Numbered from the stretch's first letter, positions 1 to 5,540 are shown. The stretch is DNA of 8,147 bases from Sedimentisphaerales bacterium (GCA_030634605.1 DAOWAK010000035.1:1-8147), one strand, 5' to 3'. Notes: a model not told the origin generated them from the letters alone. Numbers and translations: made by a program.

Positions 1-1
1 C

Positions 2-553
2 AAGCGTTACGATGGTCGGCTGGAGATCGACTGTCAGCTTCGCCACCCCCTGGCTTCGATCCGCGACGGCCAGGACATCTATTACGTTGACGCCGAGGGA
101 ATCGTTCTGCCCGCTTCGCCGCTGATTGGCGCCGAAGGCCACGTTGTTCGACTCCAGGGCGTCAAGGTCGGCTCGCTGCAGGTCGGCAAAGCCGTCAACA
201 CGTCTGATTTGCTCGCCGGCATTCAATTGTTAGCTATGCTCCGCCAGGTCGATCAGCAGATGCCCATGCCCGATAGGTTGTGGGGCGAACTGGCTGTTAT
301 CGATGTCAGCAATTTTCAGGGCCGCCTTTCCCCGGCTGAATCTCACCTGGTGCTCTACACCGCCAACAACACCGAAATCCGTTGGGGTGCCGCTGTCGGC
401 CAGGGCCGTGCCTGGTACGAAGCACCTGCCAAAACCAAAATTTCCAATCTCTACCAGTCCTACAAACTCTACGGCAACCTCGGCGAGTACGAATACGTTG
501 ACCTCCGCAACATCCGTAAAGACAAAGCCGACCCCCTCCGCCGCCGCAGCTGA
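2..553 (+). CDS. ftsQ: Probable cell-division protein FtsQ/DivIB, C-terminal part (5' end outside window)
   Basis: The reading frame is open from the window edge and gives 183 residues before TGA. Visible features fit the beta/C-terminal part of FtsQ/DivIB, a bitopic inner-membrane divisome protein that recruits FtsB/FtsL. After an RHPLASI stretch (residues 14-20) comes YYVDAEG (27-33), like the family's yyvD-x-G turn. IDVSN (100-104) is followed by EIRWG (125-129), and YVDLR (165-169) lies just before a basic tail. These match the family pattern of Ile-Asp-Val-Ser, a beta strand ending in WG, then a late VDLR. The N-terminal membrane segment and most of the POTRA domain are off the window. 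No ftsA or ftsZ follows, so ftsQ would be the last gene of its operon. The call rests on remembered motif order; an unrelated POTRA-type envelope protein is the main alternative. Confidence 0.6.
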   Translation, partial: KRYDGRLEIDCQLRHPLASIRDGQDIYYVDAEGIVLPASPLIGAEGHVVRLQGVKVGSLQVGKAVNTSDLLAGIQLLAMLRQVDQQMPMPDRLWGELAVIDVSNFQGRLSPAESHLVLYTANNTEIRWGAAVGQGRAWYEAPAKTKISNLYQSYKLYGNLGEYEYVDLRNIRKDKADPLRRRS

Positions 554-554
554 A

Positions 555-577
555 ATCACCCGGCGTGATGTCTTTTT
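555..577 (+). terminator. Weak intrinsic terminator after the ftsQ-like gene
   Basis: A 5-bp stem ATCAC/GTGAT (555-559, 565-569) with loop CCGGC is followed by GTC and five T. It starts one base after the TGA stop at 551-553. The stem is short, so termination would be inefficient, but its position directly after the stop favours a real terminator. Confidence 0.45.
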
Positions 578-600
578 GAGTATTTTTCCCGCCTTAAAAA

Positions 601-630
601 TCCGCGTTTATCGGCGTTTATCTGCGGTTA
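601..630. repeat. Three tandem imperfect 10-nt units
   Basis: The units TCCGCGTTTA, TCGGCGTTTA and TCTGCGGTTA run end to end. Units 1 and 2 differ at one position, and unit 3 differs from unit 2 at two. From memory, intergenic strings of the form 'tctgcgtttatc...tctgcggtta' recur across many environmental bacterial genomes as short dispersed repeats. This looks like one such copy; no function is implied. Confidence 0.55.
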
Positions 631-694
631 AATGTTTTTGTTTGAACTATGCTGCTCTGGACAGTCATTTTTTCCAAAAATTCCAATTTCACGG

Positions 695-723
695 TTGGCA
701 ATGTCGCCGTTTCGTGTTATAAT
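695..723 (+). promoter_or_regulatory. Near-consensus sigma-70 promoter
   Basis: A -35 box TTGGCA (695-700, one mismatch to TTGACA) and a perfect -10 box TATAAT (718-723) are separated by exactly 17 nt. Transcription would start near 730. The nearest good plus-strand gene begins at 1586, so the transcript would be a very long leader or a separate non-coding RNA. This is the best promoter match I found in the window. Confidence 0.65.
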
Positions 724-735
724 TTACACAGATAC

Positions 736-752
736 ACTTGTATAATTCAAGT
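736..752 (+). repeat. Small hairpin at the start of the predicted leader
   Basis: ACTTG (736-740) and CAAGT (748-752) are perfect inverted arms around loop TATAATT. The hairpin lies just after the predicted start of the 695-723 promoter and could stabilise the RNA 5' end. The loop repeats the TATAAT of the -10 box but has no -35 of its own. Confidence 0.35.
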
Positions 753-770
753 TCGACACCGTTGACAGTT

Positions 771-893
771 CTTTGAAATCGGCGTTTTTCGTTTTTTCGC
801 TCTGGCATAATGTGTGGTCGTCTGGGTAAATGGCCCATTATCGCTATTTTCAAGCATTTTGTCAGGGATGCTTAAGTAAGTAAGGGAGGTGAT
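771..893 (+). other. Leader-like element 1: CTTTGAAA box to orphan GGAGGTGAT
   Basis: CTTTGAAA lies at 771-778 and GGAGGTGAT, complementary to the 16S rRNA 3' tail, at 885-893, 114 nt downstream. A hairpin AAGCAT/ATGCTT (852-857, 868-873) sits just before it. No ATG, GTG or TTG lies at a usable distance after the GGAGG, so it does not act as an ordinary ribosome-binding site here. A second locus at 2809-2933 has the same two end motifs at nearly the same distance. The region is probably transcribed from the promoter at 695-723. It could be a small RNA, or a leader that has lost its gene. Confidence 0.35.
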
Positions 894-902
894 AATTTAT
901 CA
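890..902. repeat. Short palindrome TGATAA-T-TTATCA
   Basis: Perfect 6-bp arms flank a single central base. The first arm overlaps the orphan GGAGGTGAT, so folding could mask its end; as DNA it could be a small operator. Arms this short and AT-rich also arise by chance. Confidence 0.25.
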
Positions 903-912
903 GCCATAAAAT

Positions 913-1041
913 TTAATATCGTATCTGGCGGCGCTTTTTCCCCCAAGCCTGAATAGCTTGCCCGAGACGCAACCGATCGATTAGCACACGCCGGGTTATT
1001 TGATGATTATTTATTGTCTTATCTTTTAATTTATTTATCAT
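913..1041 (-). CDS. Doubtful small ORF, 42 residues, possibly a gene remnant
   Basis: From ATG at 1041 the minus strand encodes a basic peptide beginning MINKLKDKTI and ending GKKRRQIRY. The same frame stays open upstream to a TAA at 1114-1116, reading ...RIPALKTVPGRDEIQG before that ATG with no earlier ATG, GTG or TTG. So either the 5' end was lost or the start is this internal ATG, which has AAGGA directly abutting it and no good spacing. The composition (Lys, Arg and Ile rich, few Cys or Ser) looks more protein-like than random frames nearby. I do not recognise a family. It may be the tail of a decayed gene shared with the frame at 1134-1262. Confidence 0.25.
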   Translation of the reverse strand: MINKLKDKTINNHQITRRVLIDRLRLGQAIQAWGKKRRQIRY

Positions 1042-1133
1042 TCCTTGTATTTCATCTCTTCCCGGAACCGTCTTAAGGGCTGGTATCCGTGCAGTTACTT
1101 TAACAGTTTTGTGTTACATAAATTGCCCACCAG

Positions 1134-1262
1134 TCAAGCCTTAACCCAACTATTCAGCTTAAGAAAAAGTGCGTAAACGCACTCTGCACTTTTCGGGGTT
1201 TCTTCCGGTTTGCCTTTGTAGCTGCGCGGATAGTCTGCTTCAAGTAGCGTTTTGGACGGCAC
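1134..1262 (-). CDS. Doubtful small ORF, 42 residues, GTG start
   Basis: From GTG at 1262, with AAGGGAAA just upstream on the minus strand, the frame encodes VPSKTLLEADYPRSYKGK and continues to a TGA at 1134-1136. The frame is open a further ten codons upstream to a TAG. The peptide is hydrophilic with balanced codons and no recognisable domain. It lies upstream of, and in a different frame from, the ORF at 913-1041, so the two could be pieces of one frameshifted gene. A perfect hairpin (1168-1183) falls inside it, which argues equally for a structured RNA. Confidence that it is translated is low. Confidence 0.22.
   Translation of the reverse strand: MPSKTLLEADYPRSYKGKPEETPKSAECVYALFLKLNSWVKA
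1165..1193. repeat. Two mutually exclusive hairpins
   Basis: AGTGCG (1168-1173) pairs with CGCACT (1178-1183) around loop TAAA. Alternatively AAAAGTGC (1165-1172) pairs with GCACTTTT (1186-1193). The left arms share AGTGC, so only one fold can form at a time. Such switching pairs occur in regulatory RNAs; here nothing else identifies the RNA. Confidence 0.35.
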
Positions 1263-1383
1263 TTTCCCTTGGCATTTCCTTAACCGCTCACGCTATCGGT
1301 GCGCCTGGACAATGCTGATAAGCACTGAAATGTTATTATGTGATTTTTGTGTTTTTTTGTAGCTGTCTTAAAATCCGTGAACC

Positions 1384-1414
1384 CTACTAATATTACATTC
1401 GTAATAAACAGTAG
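1384..1414. repeat. Imperfect 11-bp hairpin with ATTC loop
   Basis: CTACT (1384-1388) pairs with AGTAG (1410-1414), and TATTAC (1391-1396) pairs with GTAATA (1401-1406). An AA/AAC internal loop separates the two helices and the terminal loop is ATTC. There is no U-run on either side, so it is not a standard terminator. The near-symmetrical two-block palindrome resembles a protein-binding or recombination site as much as an RNA hairpin. Confidence 0.4.
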
Positions 1415-1573
1415 ATACAGGTGCAGAAAATCGAATCAGCTGTTACGGTTTTCATTCAACGAACTCCTAACGAAATGCGGCAGGGATAATGATTGTTGTC
1501 CCCTCACCTGCCCCAAAACTCACCCGCCCACTCCGCGCCGTCATCATGTTTGATCCAAAAAATGAAACCTGGA

Positions 1574-1580
1574 AAGGAGG
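1574..1580 (+). promoter_or_regulatory. Ribosome-binding site fixing the 1586 start
   Basis: AAGGAGG sits 5 nt before ATG 1586. It supports that start over upstream codons in the same open frame, which have no purine-rich site. Confidence 0.75.
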
Positions 1581-1585
1581 AAGTC

Positions 1586-2794
1586 ATGCATGCCGCACAA
1601 AAAAATCTATCGTTGGTGGTTACTCACAAATTCGCCCGCGCACTCTACTGGTGCTCGCTGGGGCTGCTGCTGGCGGGCATGTGGGTGCTTATCGATCCCT
1701 TCCATCGCAGTACCGGCAGCCGCTCGCACATCTACATCACCCTGGGTGCGTTTGAGCTTTACATTTGGCTGCTGCTGATTCTGGCCCGCTGGCACGAAAA
1801 AAAAGTCTGGCTCAGCGACACCGTCCGCTCCGGCCTGTTCGCCGCGGTGCTTTCGGGGCTGCTGTTTTTAACCTTAAACGAATTGTACCTGGCATCCGCC
1901 GGCGAGGCCTGGTGGGTTACTATGGTAATTGTAGTGTTGACTGTTGTTAAGCTAATTGTCGCCGAACGCTGGCTGGGCTTTTCCGTTCCGGTTCCACTGC
2001 TCGTTTTTTGTCTGCTCTGGATAGCAGTTTTGGCGATCCCGGCCCCGTTGATACATTACTTCCGCGACAACAAATCATTTCAGCTAGGTCTGGCGTACGT
2101 CATCTGCTGGCTGGTGGCTTTTCTGGTGGCTGGGCATCTTTGGCTGGTGCGCTGGCAGATTCGCAGAACTTTCTATTTTGACAGCCGTCTGTTGGGAATG
2201 TGGTATGTTCCCTGGCTGCTGCTGGCTTTGCTGGCTGCAATGGCTCTGGGGCAGCTTTACTCGGTTATGTGGGGGCTGTTCGTCGATTGGGCCCAGTGGT
2301 ATTTCTCGCCCATTTTCCTGGCTGCCGGCTTTGTTGTTGTCGCCTTATCCATCGGCACCGTTTCGCTGCGCCGATATGCCTGGGCGTTATTCGGCCTGAC
2401 AATTTTACACGCTCTGGCAGCGGCCCATAGCCAACTGCCTGACGATTTTCCCACCGGCTGGTTCGCCGAGTATTTCGTTAATCCTTATTATACCGGCGGA
2501 GTGTTCATCATTTTGCTTTTGGCCGGCGGTGCTATGCTGCTGGAACGCTGGTGGCTATTGGCACCGGCCCTGGCTATCCCCGCTTCCGTTGGCACTTTTC
2601 AATCCGTCCAGATAATCTGGAACTGCCGCCACGGCAAGGGACTTACCCTGCTGCTGGCTGCCTTTATCCTGCTCGCCGTCGGTGTAACCTTGCAATGGCT
2701 GCAGGAAAAAAGGCAGTTTCTGATCAACAGCACCACCGTCATTCTCGAGCTGGATCCCGATACAATTTCAGAATACGAACCAAACGAAGATTAG
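1586..2794 (+). CDS. Polytopic membrane protein of unknown function (about 12 segments)
   Basis: The protein has 402 residues. The start is ATG 1586, chosen because AAGGAGG ends 5 nt upstream; the frame is open further 5' but has no comparable site. Hydrophobic segments fall near residues 20-37, 49-68, 82-102, 109-128, 134-157, 165-188, 202-229, 238-259, 264-280, 303-320, 322-344 and 352-371. Trp and Leu are abundant. A cytosolic-looking tail (373-402) ends acidic, SEYEPNED. There is no signal peptide, no transporter signature and no periplasmic loop of size. I do not recognise the family; it could be a permease-like or membrane-anchoring protein. It stands alone on its strand between two leader-like spacers, so the neighbours give no functional clue. 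Confidence 0.85.
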   Translation: MHAAQKNLSLVVTHKFARALYWCSLGLLLAGMWVLIDPFHRSTGSRSHIYITLGAFELYIWLLLILARWHEKKVWLSDTVRSGLFAAVLSGLLFLTLNELYLASAGEAWWVTMVIVVLTVVKLIVAERWLGFSVPVPLLVFCLLWIAVLAIPAPLIHYFRDNKSFQLGLAYVICWLVAFLVAGHLWLVRWQIRRTFYFDSRLLGMWYVPWLLLALLAAMALGQLYSVMWGLFVDWAQWYFSPIFLAAGFVVVALSIGTVSLRRYAWALFGLTILHALAAAHSQLPDDFPTGWFAEYFVNPYYTGGVFIILLLAGGAMLLERWWLLAPALAIPASVGTFQSVQIIWNCRHGKGLTLLLAAFILLAVGVTLQWLQEKRQFLINSTTVILELDPDTISEYEPNED

Positions 2795-2808
2795 CTTTAA
2801 ATACCGCT

Positions 2809-2933
2809 CTTTGAAAATTGATTGTTCGACCATAGCCCAAAACAGTGTCGGCCGTGAGGCCGAATCATTTTGCGTTTTGACTCTGCAGAGTTGGTAAACT
2901 TTAAACCCTCTATCTCTCGGGAAAGGAGGTGAT
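2809..2933 (+). other. Leader-like element 2: CTTTGAAA box to extended anti-16S-tail sequence
   Basis: CTTTGAAA lies at 2809-2816 and GAAAGGAGGTGAT at 2921-2933, the latter a 13-nt perfect complement of the usual 16S rRNA 3' tail. Between them is a 6-bp hairpin with a GNRA-type loop (TCGGCC-GTGA-GGCCGA, 2848-2863) and the palindrome CTCTGCAGAG. The distance from box to GGAGGTGAT is 116 nt, against 114 nt in the element at 771-893. The only ATG nearby (2932) is 2 nt from GGAGG, too close for normal initiation. A strong terminator follows at 3056-3095, so the stretch is probably a real transcription unit. Confidence 0.4.
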
Positions 2934-3048
2934 GCCCCACCTGAAAACAACTAAAAACTATGGCAGGCATTTTGGCACCGGACAAAAACATGAATCTGCC
3001 TTTGTTCTTTTTTCCTTCATCAATGATTTTGTCAGTGCTGAAATGTAA
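2932..3048 (+). CDS. Doubtful 38-residue ORF after the extended SD
   Basis: ATG 2932 opens a short frame encoding MPHLKTTKNYGRHFG and continuing to VSAEM before TAA. It ends 7 nt before the terminator hairpin at 3056, which is the arrangement expected of a tiny gene. Against it, the GGAGG is only 2 nt from the ATG, the peptide has no signal or membrane segment, and I recognise no homologue. It may be a leader peptide, a remnant of a gene that once used this SD, or chance. Confidence 0.25.
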   Translation: MPHLKTTKNYGRHFGTGQKHESAFVLFSFINDFVSAEM

Positions 3049-3055
3049 TCAGGCG

Positions 3056-3095
3056 CACCGGGTACAGCGGGGGGGCTGTACCCGGTGTTGTTTTT
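3056..3095 (+). terminator. Strong intrinsic terminator
   Basis: A perfect 13-bp GC-rich stem (CACCGGGTACAGC, 3056-3068, with its complement 3075-3087) has a G6 loop and is followed by TTG and five T (3091-3095). The U-run is on the + strand only, so it ends transcripts from the 1586-2794 gene or the 2809 leader unit. It lies immediately beyond the stop of the convergent acyltransferase, where it could still act as a barrier. Confidence 0.85.
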
Positions 3096-3096
3096 A

Positions 3097-4080
3097 TCAC
3101 GGAGTCTGATTCGGCTCCGGCAGGTGGTCATTTTTCGCGGCTTTGCGTTCCTCAGGCGGCCGCGTTTTCCAGCGGCGATGCACCCACCAGTACTGCTCCG
3201 GATTCTCCCGCACAAAATCCTCGATACCACTGGTGTATTCCTGCGTAATCCAGCGCAGCGGATCATCCTTATCCTGCCATTGTCGCGGTTCGATAACCCG
3301 GGCAACTCCCATCTTAAACTGATACCGATCATTTAGCCGCCGGGTGTAACCCACCACGATCGGCAGATTATATTCCATCGCCAGCAAAGCGATACTCTTG
3401 TAAGTGCTCGCTTTACGCCCGAAAAAATCCACAAAAATTCCTTTTTTGCCCGCGTTCTGATCCGCGATAAATCCCAGCGCCGCCCCCGATGCCAGGATTT
3501 TCATCATAAGTTCGGTCGCCCCCTTCTTGTCGATAATAATCTGTCCCTGCCGTTCGCGCACCCCCATCAGATATTTATTAATGTACGGATTATCGATTGG
3601 CCGGGCGATGCTGTATGATTCCAGCCCCAGCGTTGCCAGCGTGTACCCCATCATTTCAAAATTACCAAAGTGCCCCGTTACCAGAATAATCCCCCGCCCT
3701 GCCAAAATCTGCCGCAGCGCCCCCGAAAGATCGTCAAATTCCACATACCGCCGCCACGTCGAAACCCGAATCAGCCGCGATGTATAAAGCACATCAAACG
3801 CCAGCATCACAATGTGCTCAAAACTCCGCCGTGCCGTCCGTTCCAGCCACTGCTGATCCTTTTCCGGAAAGCTCAACCGTAGATTCTCAATCGACCGCTC
3901 CCGACCTCTGCCGTAAAACCGATACAGCAGCCTTCCCAGAAACCGCCCAAACCGTAGCGATGTATTCACGTCCGGCATCAGCAAAAAAACCGCCAACAAC
4001 CGCATCAGCACGTAAAAAATATAATCCAGCACCGGATGTTGCTTTTTTTTCTTCTTTTTTTTACCGGTTTTTTTTGGCAT
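3097..4080 (-). CDS. Lysophospholipid acyltransferase family protein (LpxL/HtrB-type)
   Basis: The protein has 327 residues from ATG 4080; a GTG at 4122 in the same frame would add 14 residues but has no ribosome-binding site. The family transfers acyl chains from acyl carrier protein to lipid A precursors or similar lipids at the cytoplasmic face of the inner membrane. Residues 18-35 form a membrane-anchoring segment. The catalytic HX4E motif is GHFGNFE (H137, E142). ADQN at 206-209 and a late RENPEQYWWVHRRWK stretch (291-305) match the family's typical downstream blocks. Length fits LpxL. The N-terminus is odd: MPKKTGKKKKKKKQ, a basic stretch encoded by three A8 runs. Whether the acceptor is lipid A or another glycolipid cannot be told from sequence. 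No lipid A gene is adjacent. Confidence 0.9.
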   Translation of the reverse strand: MPKKTGKKKKKKKQHPVLDYIFYVLMRLLAVFLLMPDVNTSLRFGRFLGRLLYRFYGRGRERSIENLRLSFPEKDQQWLERTARRSFEHIVMLAFDVLYTSRLIRVSTWRRYVEFDDLSGALRQILAGRGIILVTGHFGNFEMMGYTLATLGLESYSIARPIDNPYINKYLMGVRERQGQIIIDKKGATELMMKILASGAALGFIADQNAGKKGIFVDFFGRKASTYKSIALLAMEYNLPIVVGYTRRLNDRYQFKMGVARVIEPRQWQDKDDPLRWITQEYTSGIEDFVRENPEQYWWVHRRWKTRPPEERKAAKNDHLPEPNQTP

Positions 4081-4206
4081 TATATAAGTTATCGTCCTGA
4101 TTGATTTAACGGCGATTCTCACGCAAATGGCCGTGTTTTTGTGACAGCATAGTAACAGTATTAACGTGTTATGTCGAGTGATTATCCATAACCGGAGGAT
4201 TTAGGA

Positions 4207-4986
4207 ATGAGAGCGAAATTATTAATCTGCATTATCCTGCTGCTGCCGATTGTCGGCGGTTGTCCCCAAGAACGCCCTGATCGTGCCCCACTGATCGGCA
4301 TAACCAGCACCTACCAGGGCGATGATCAGCAGGAACGCCAGGCCGCCGTCAAGGTTGGTTTCGCTTATGTCGCTGCCGTCTGCGAAGCCGGCGGCATCCC
4401 TCTGATTCTGCCCCCTGTCGATTCGCCCCAGGCTATCGAGCAATATCTGGAAAATCTCGATGGCTTGCTCCTGATCGGTGGGGCTGACATCCCGCCGGCC
4501 GCTTATAACCAGCAGCCCCATCCCACCGTCCAGGTAATGTCCCAGCACCGCTGGGATTTTGAACGACAGCTAATCAGAACCTGGTTCGACAGCGGCAAAC
4601 CCATGCTCGGCATCTGCCTGGGCATGCAGTTCACCAACGTAGTCCGCGGCGGCACCATGATCCAGGACATCCCTTCGCAGGTCGGCACTCAGGTAATCCA
4701 CCGCGGCAACCATGCCCTGCACAAGGTTACCATCGAACCATCCAGTCGGCTATACAAAATCCTCGCTACCGATCAGCCCGTCGTTTTCTCGTCTCATCAT
4801 CAAGCCGTTGACAAATTAGGTGACGGCCTGAAAGTCGTCGCCCACAGTGATGACGGTGTCGTCGAAGCTCTCGAAAGAACCGACGACGCTTTCGGCCTGT
4901 TCGTTCAGTGGCACCCCGAAAAAATGGACGACCCTGCCCTGCGTAAACCGATTTACAAAGCCCTGGTCGATGCCTGCCGAAATTAA
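4207..4986 (+). CDS. Class I glutamine amidotransferase-like (peptidase C26) lipoprotein
   Basis: The protein has 259 residues; GGAGG ends 8 nt before ATG 4207. The fold is the gamma-glutamyl-gamma-aminobutyrate hydrolase (PuuD) type, which cleaves gamma-glutamyl bonds. The nucleophile elbow is GICLGMQ (C137), and QWHPE carries the His-Glu pair (H236, E238), completing the Cys-His-Glu triad. GITSTY at 31-36 and LLLIGGADIPP at 87-97 are family blocks. Unlike cytosolic PuuD, it begins with a basic residue, a hydrophobic stretch (5-16) and a lipobox-like VGGC with C19, predicting export and lipid attachment. Gly at both -1 and -2 is tolerated though not ideal. The yjbQ-like gene follows after 47 nt on the same strand and is likely co-transcribed. 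The natural substrate is unknown; a periplasmic gamma-glutamyl peptide is possible. Confidence 0.88.
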   Translation: MRAKLLICIILLLPIVGGCPQERPDRAPLIGITSTYQGDDQQERQAAVKVGFAYVAAVCEAGGIPLILPPVDSPQAIEQYLENLDGLLLIGGADIPPAAYNQQPHPTVQVMSQHRWDFERQLIRTWFDSGKPMLGICLGMQFTNVVRGGTMIQDIPSQVGTQVIHRGNHALHKVTIEPSSRLYKILATDQPVVFSSHHQAVDKLGDGLKVVAHSDDGVVEALERTDDAFGLFVQWHPEKMDDPALRKPIYKALVDACRN

Positions 4987-5033
4987 TCTAAAAACAAGCG
5001 AAAAAATATATTTTTCAACAATAAGGGTTTATC

Positions 5034-5450
5034 ATGAAAAGCTATCGCAAAGAATTATGGTTCGAAGCCAAAAAACGCCGCCAACTTTTTAACATCACTA
5101 CTCAGGTGCAGCAATGCATCGAAGACAGCGGTATCAACGAAGGCCTAGTACTCATCAACGCCATGCACATCACCGCCAGCGTCTTTATCAACGATGACGA
5201 ATCCGGCCTCCACGCCGATTACGAAGAATGGCTCGAAGGCCTCGCTCCCGAAAAACCCTACGACCGCTACCGACACAATGGCTACGAAGACAACGCCGAC
5301 GCCCACCTCAAACGCACCATAATGGGCCGCGAGGTTGTTTGTGCCATCACCGACGGCCAACTCGATTTCGGCCCCTGGGAACAGATTTTCTACTACGAAC
5401 TCGACGGCAAAAGAAAAAAACGCGCCCTCGTCAAAATCATTGGCGAATAA
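5034..5450 (+). CDS. yjbQ: YjbQ/UPF0047 family protein (secondary thiamine-phosphate synthase family)
   Basis: The protein has 138 residues, the usual length for the family; AAGGG lies 7 nt before ATG 5034. Family blocks appear in order: AMHITASVFIND (43-54), a central RYRHNGYEDNADAHLK (78-93) and ITDGQLDFGPWEQIFYYELDG (105-125, quoted here as separate landmarks). Conserved His residues that line the putative active site are visible at 45, 81 and 91. Members of this family show weak thiamine-phosphate synthase activity in E. coli, but their main role is unsettled. Here the usual PV in the PVxxG block reads AI, a small departure. The gene lies 47 nt after the C26 lipoprotein gene and before a hairpin at 5517-5535, so the two probably form an operon, although no functional link is evident. 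Confidence 0.88.
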   Translation: MKSYRKELWFEAKKRRQLFNITTQVQQCIEDSGINEGLVLINAMHITASVFINDDESGLHADYEEWLEGLAPEKPYDRYRHNGYEDNADAHLKRTIMGREVVCAITDGQLDFGPWEQIFYYELDGKRKKRALVKIIGE

Positions 5451-5516
5451 TTGCGGAACATTGAATCTTCATTCGGATTTCGATATTCGTGCTTAATGTT
5501 ATAGAACCAGGTTTAT

Positions 5517-5540
5517 AGGCCCCTTTTAGGGGCCTTCCTC
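5517..5540 (+). terminator. Terminator-like hairpin after yjbQ
   Basis: A perfect 7-bp stem AGGCCCC/GGGGCCT (5517-5523, 5529-5535) with loop TTTTA is followed by TCCTC. The stem is strong and the U-tract weak. It lies 66 nt after the yjbQ stop, between convergent genes. Confidence 0.6.

Larger units (their letters stand above)
554..1585. other. Long spacer without a convincing gene
   Basis: About 1 kb lies between the ftsQ-like stop and the start of the polytopic membrane protein. Plus-strand frames here have unlikely compositions and no ribosome-binding sites. What can be seen is a weak terminator, a triplicated 10-nt repeat, a strong promoter at 695-723, a leader-like stretch ending in GGAGGTGAT at 885-893, two doubtful minus-strand frames (913-1041 and 1134-1262), and hairpins at 1165-1193 and 1384-1414. 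I saw no tRNA, tmRNA, RNase P or SRP RNA signature. Confidence 0.6.

Noticed and set aside
230..559. A minus-strand frame opposite the ftsQ-like gene
   Set aside because: Val/Ala/Phe-rich composition typical of an antisense shadow, no ribosome-binding site, and the plus frame shows FtsQ-like motifs.
748..767. GTTCGA resembling a tRNA T-loop
   Set aside because: The flanking bases do not pair into a T-stem and no acceptor stem or anticodon arm is found; the similar TTCGAC near 2824 fails the same way.
900..1000. Partial resemblance (GACGCAA, GCCGGGTT) to a c-di-GMP-I riboswitch
   Set aside because: The conserved core around the two helices and the GNRA loop/receptor pair are absent, and the fragments are in the wrong spacing.
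2768..2991. Minus-strand frames opposite the second leader-like locus
   Set aside because: Biased composition and no start signal; the structure on the plus strand explains the region better.
2958..3332. A 124-codon minus-strand frame across the acyltransferase 3' end and the terminator
   Set aside because: It runs through the terminator hairpin and is out of frame with the acyltransferase motifs.
4080..4090. TATAAT overlapping the acyltransferase ATG on the minus strand
   Set aside because: As a -10 box it would start transcription inside the gene, after the only well-supported start, and it has no convincing -35.
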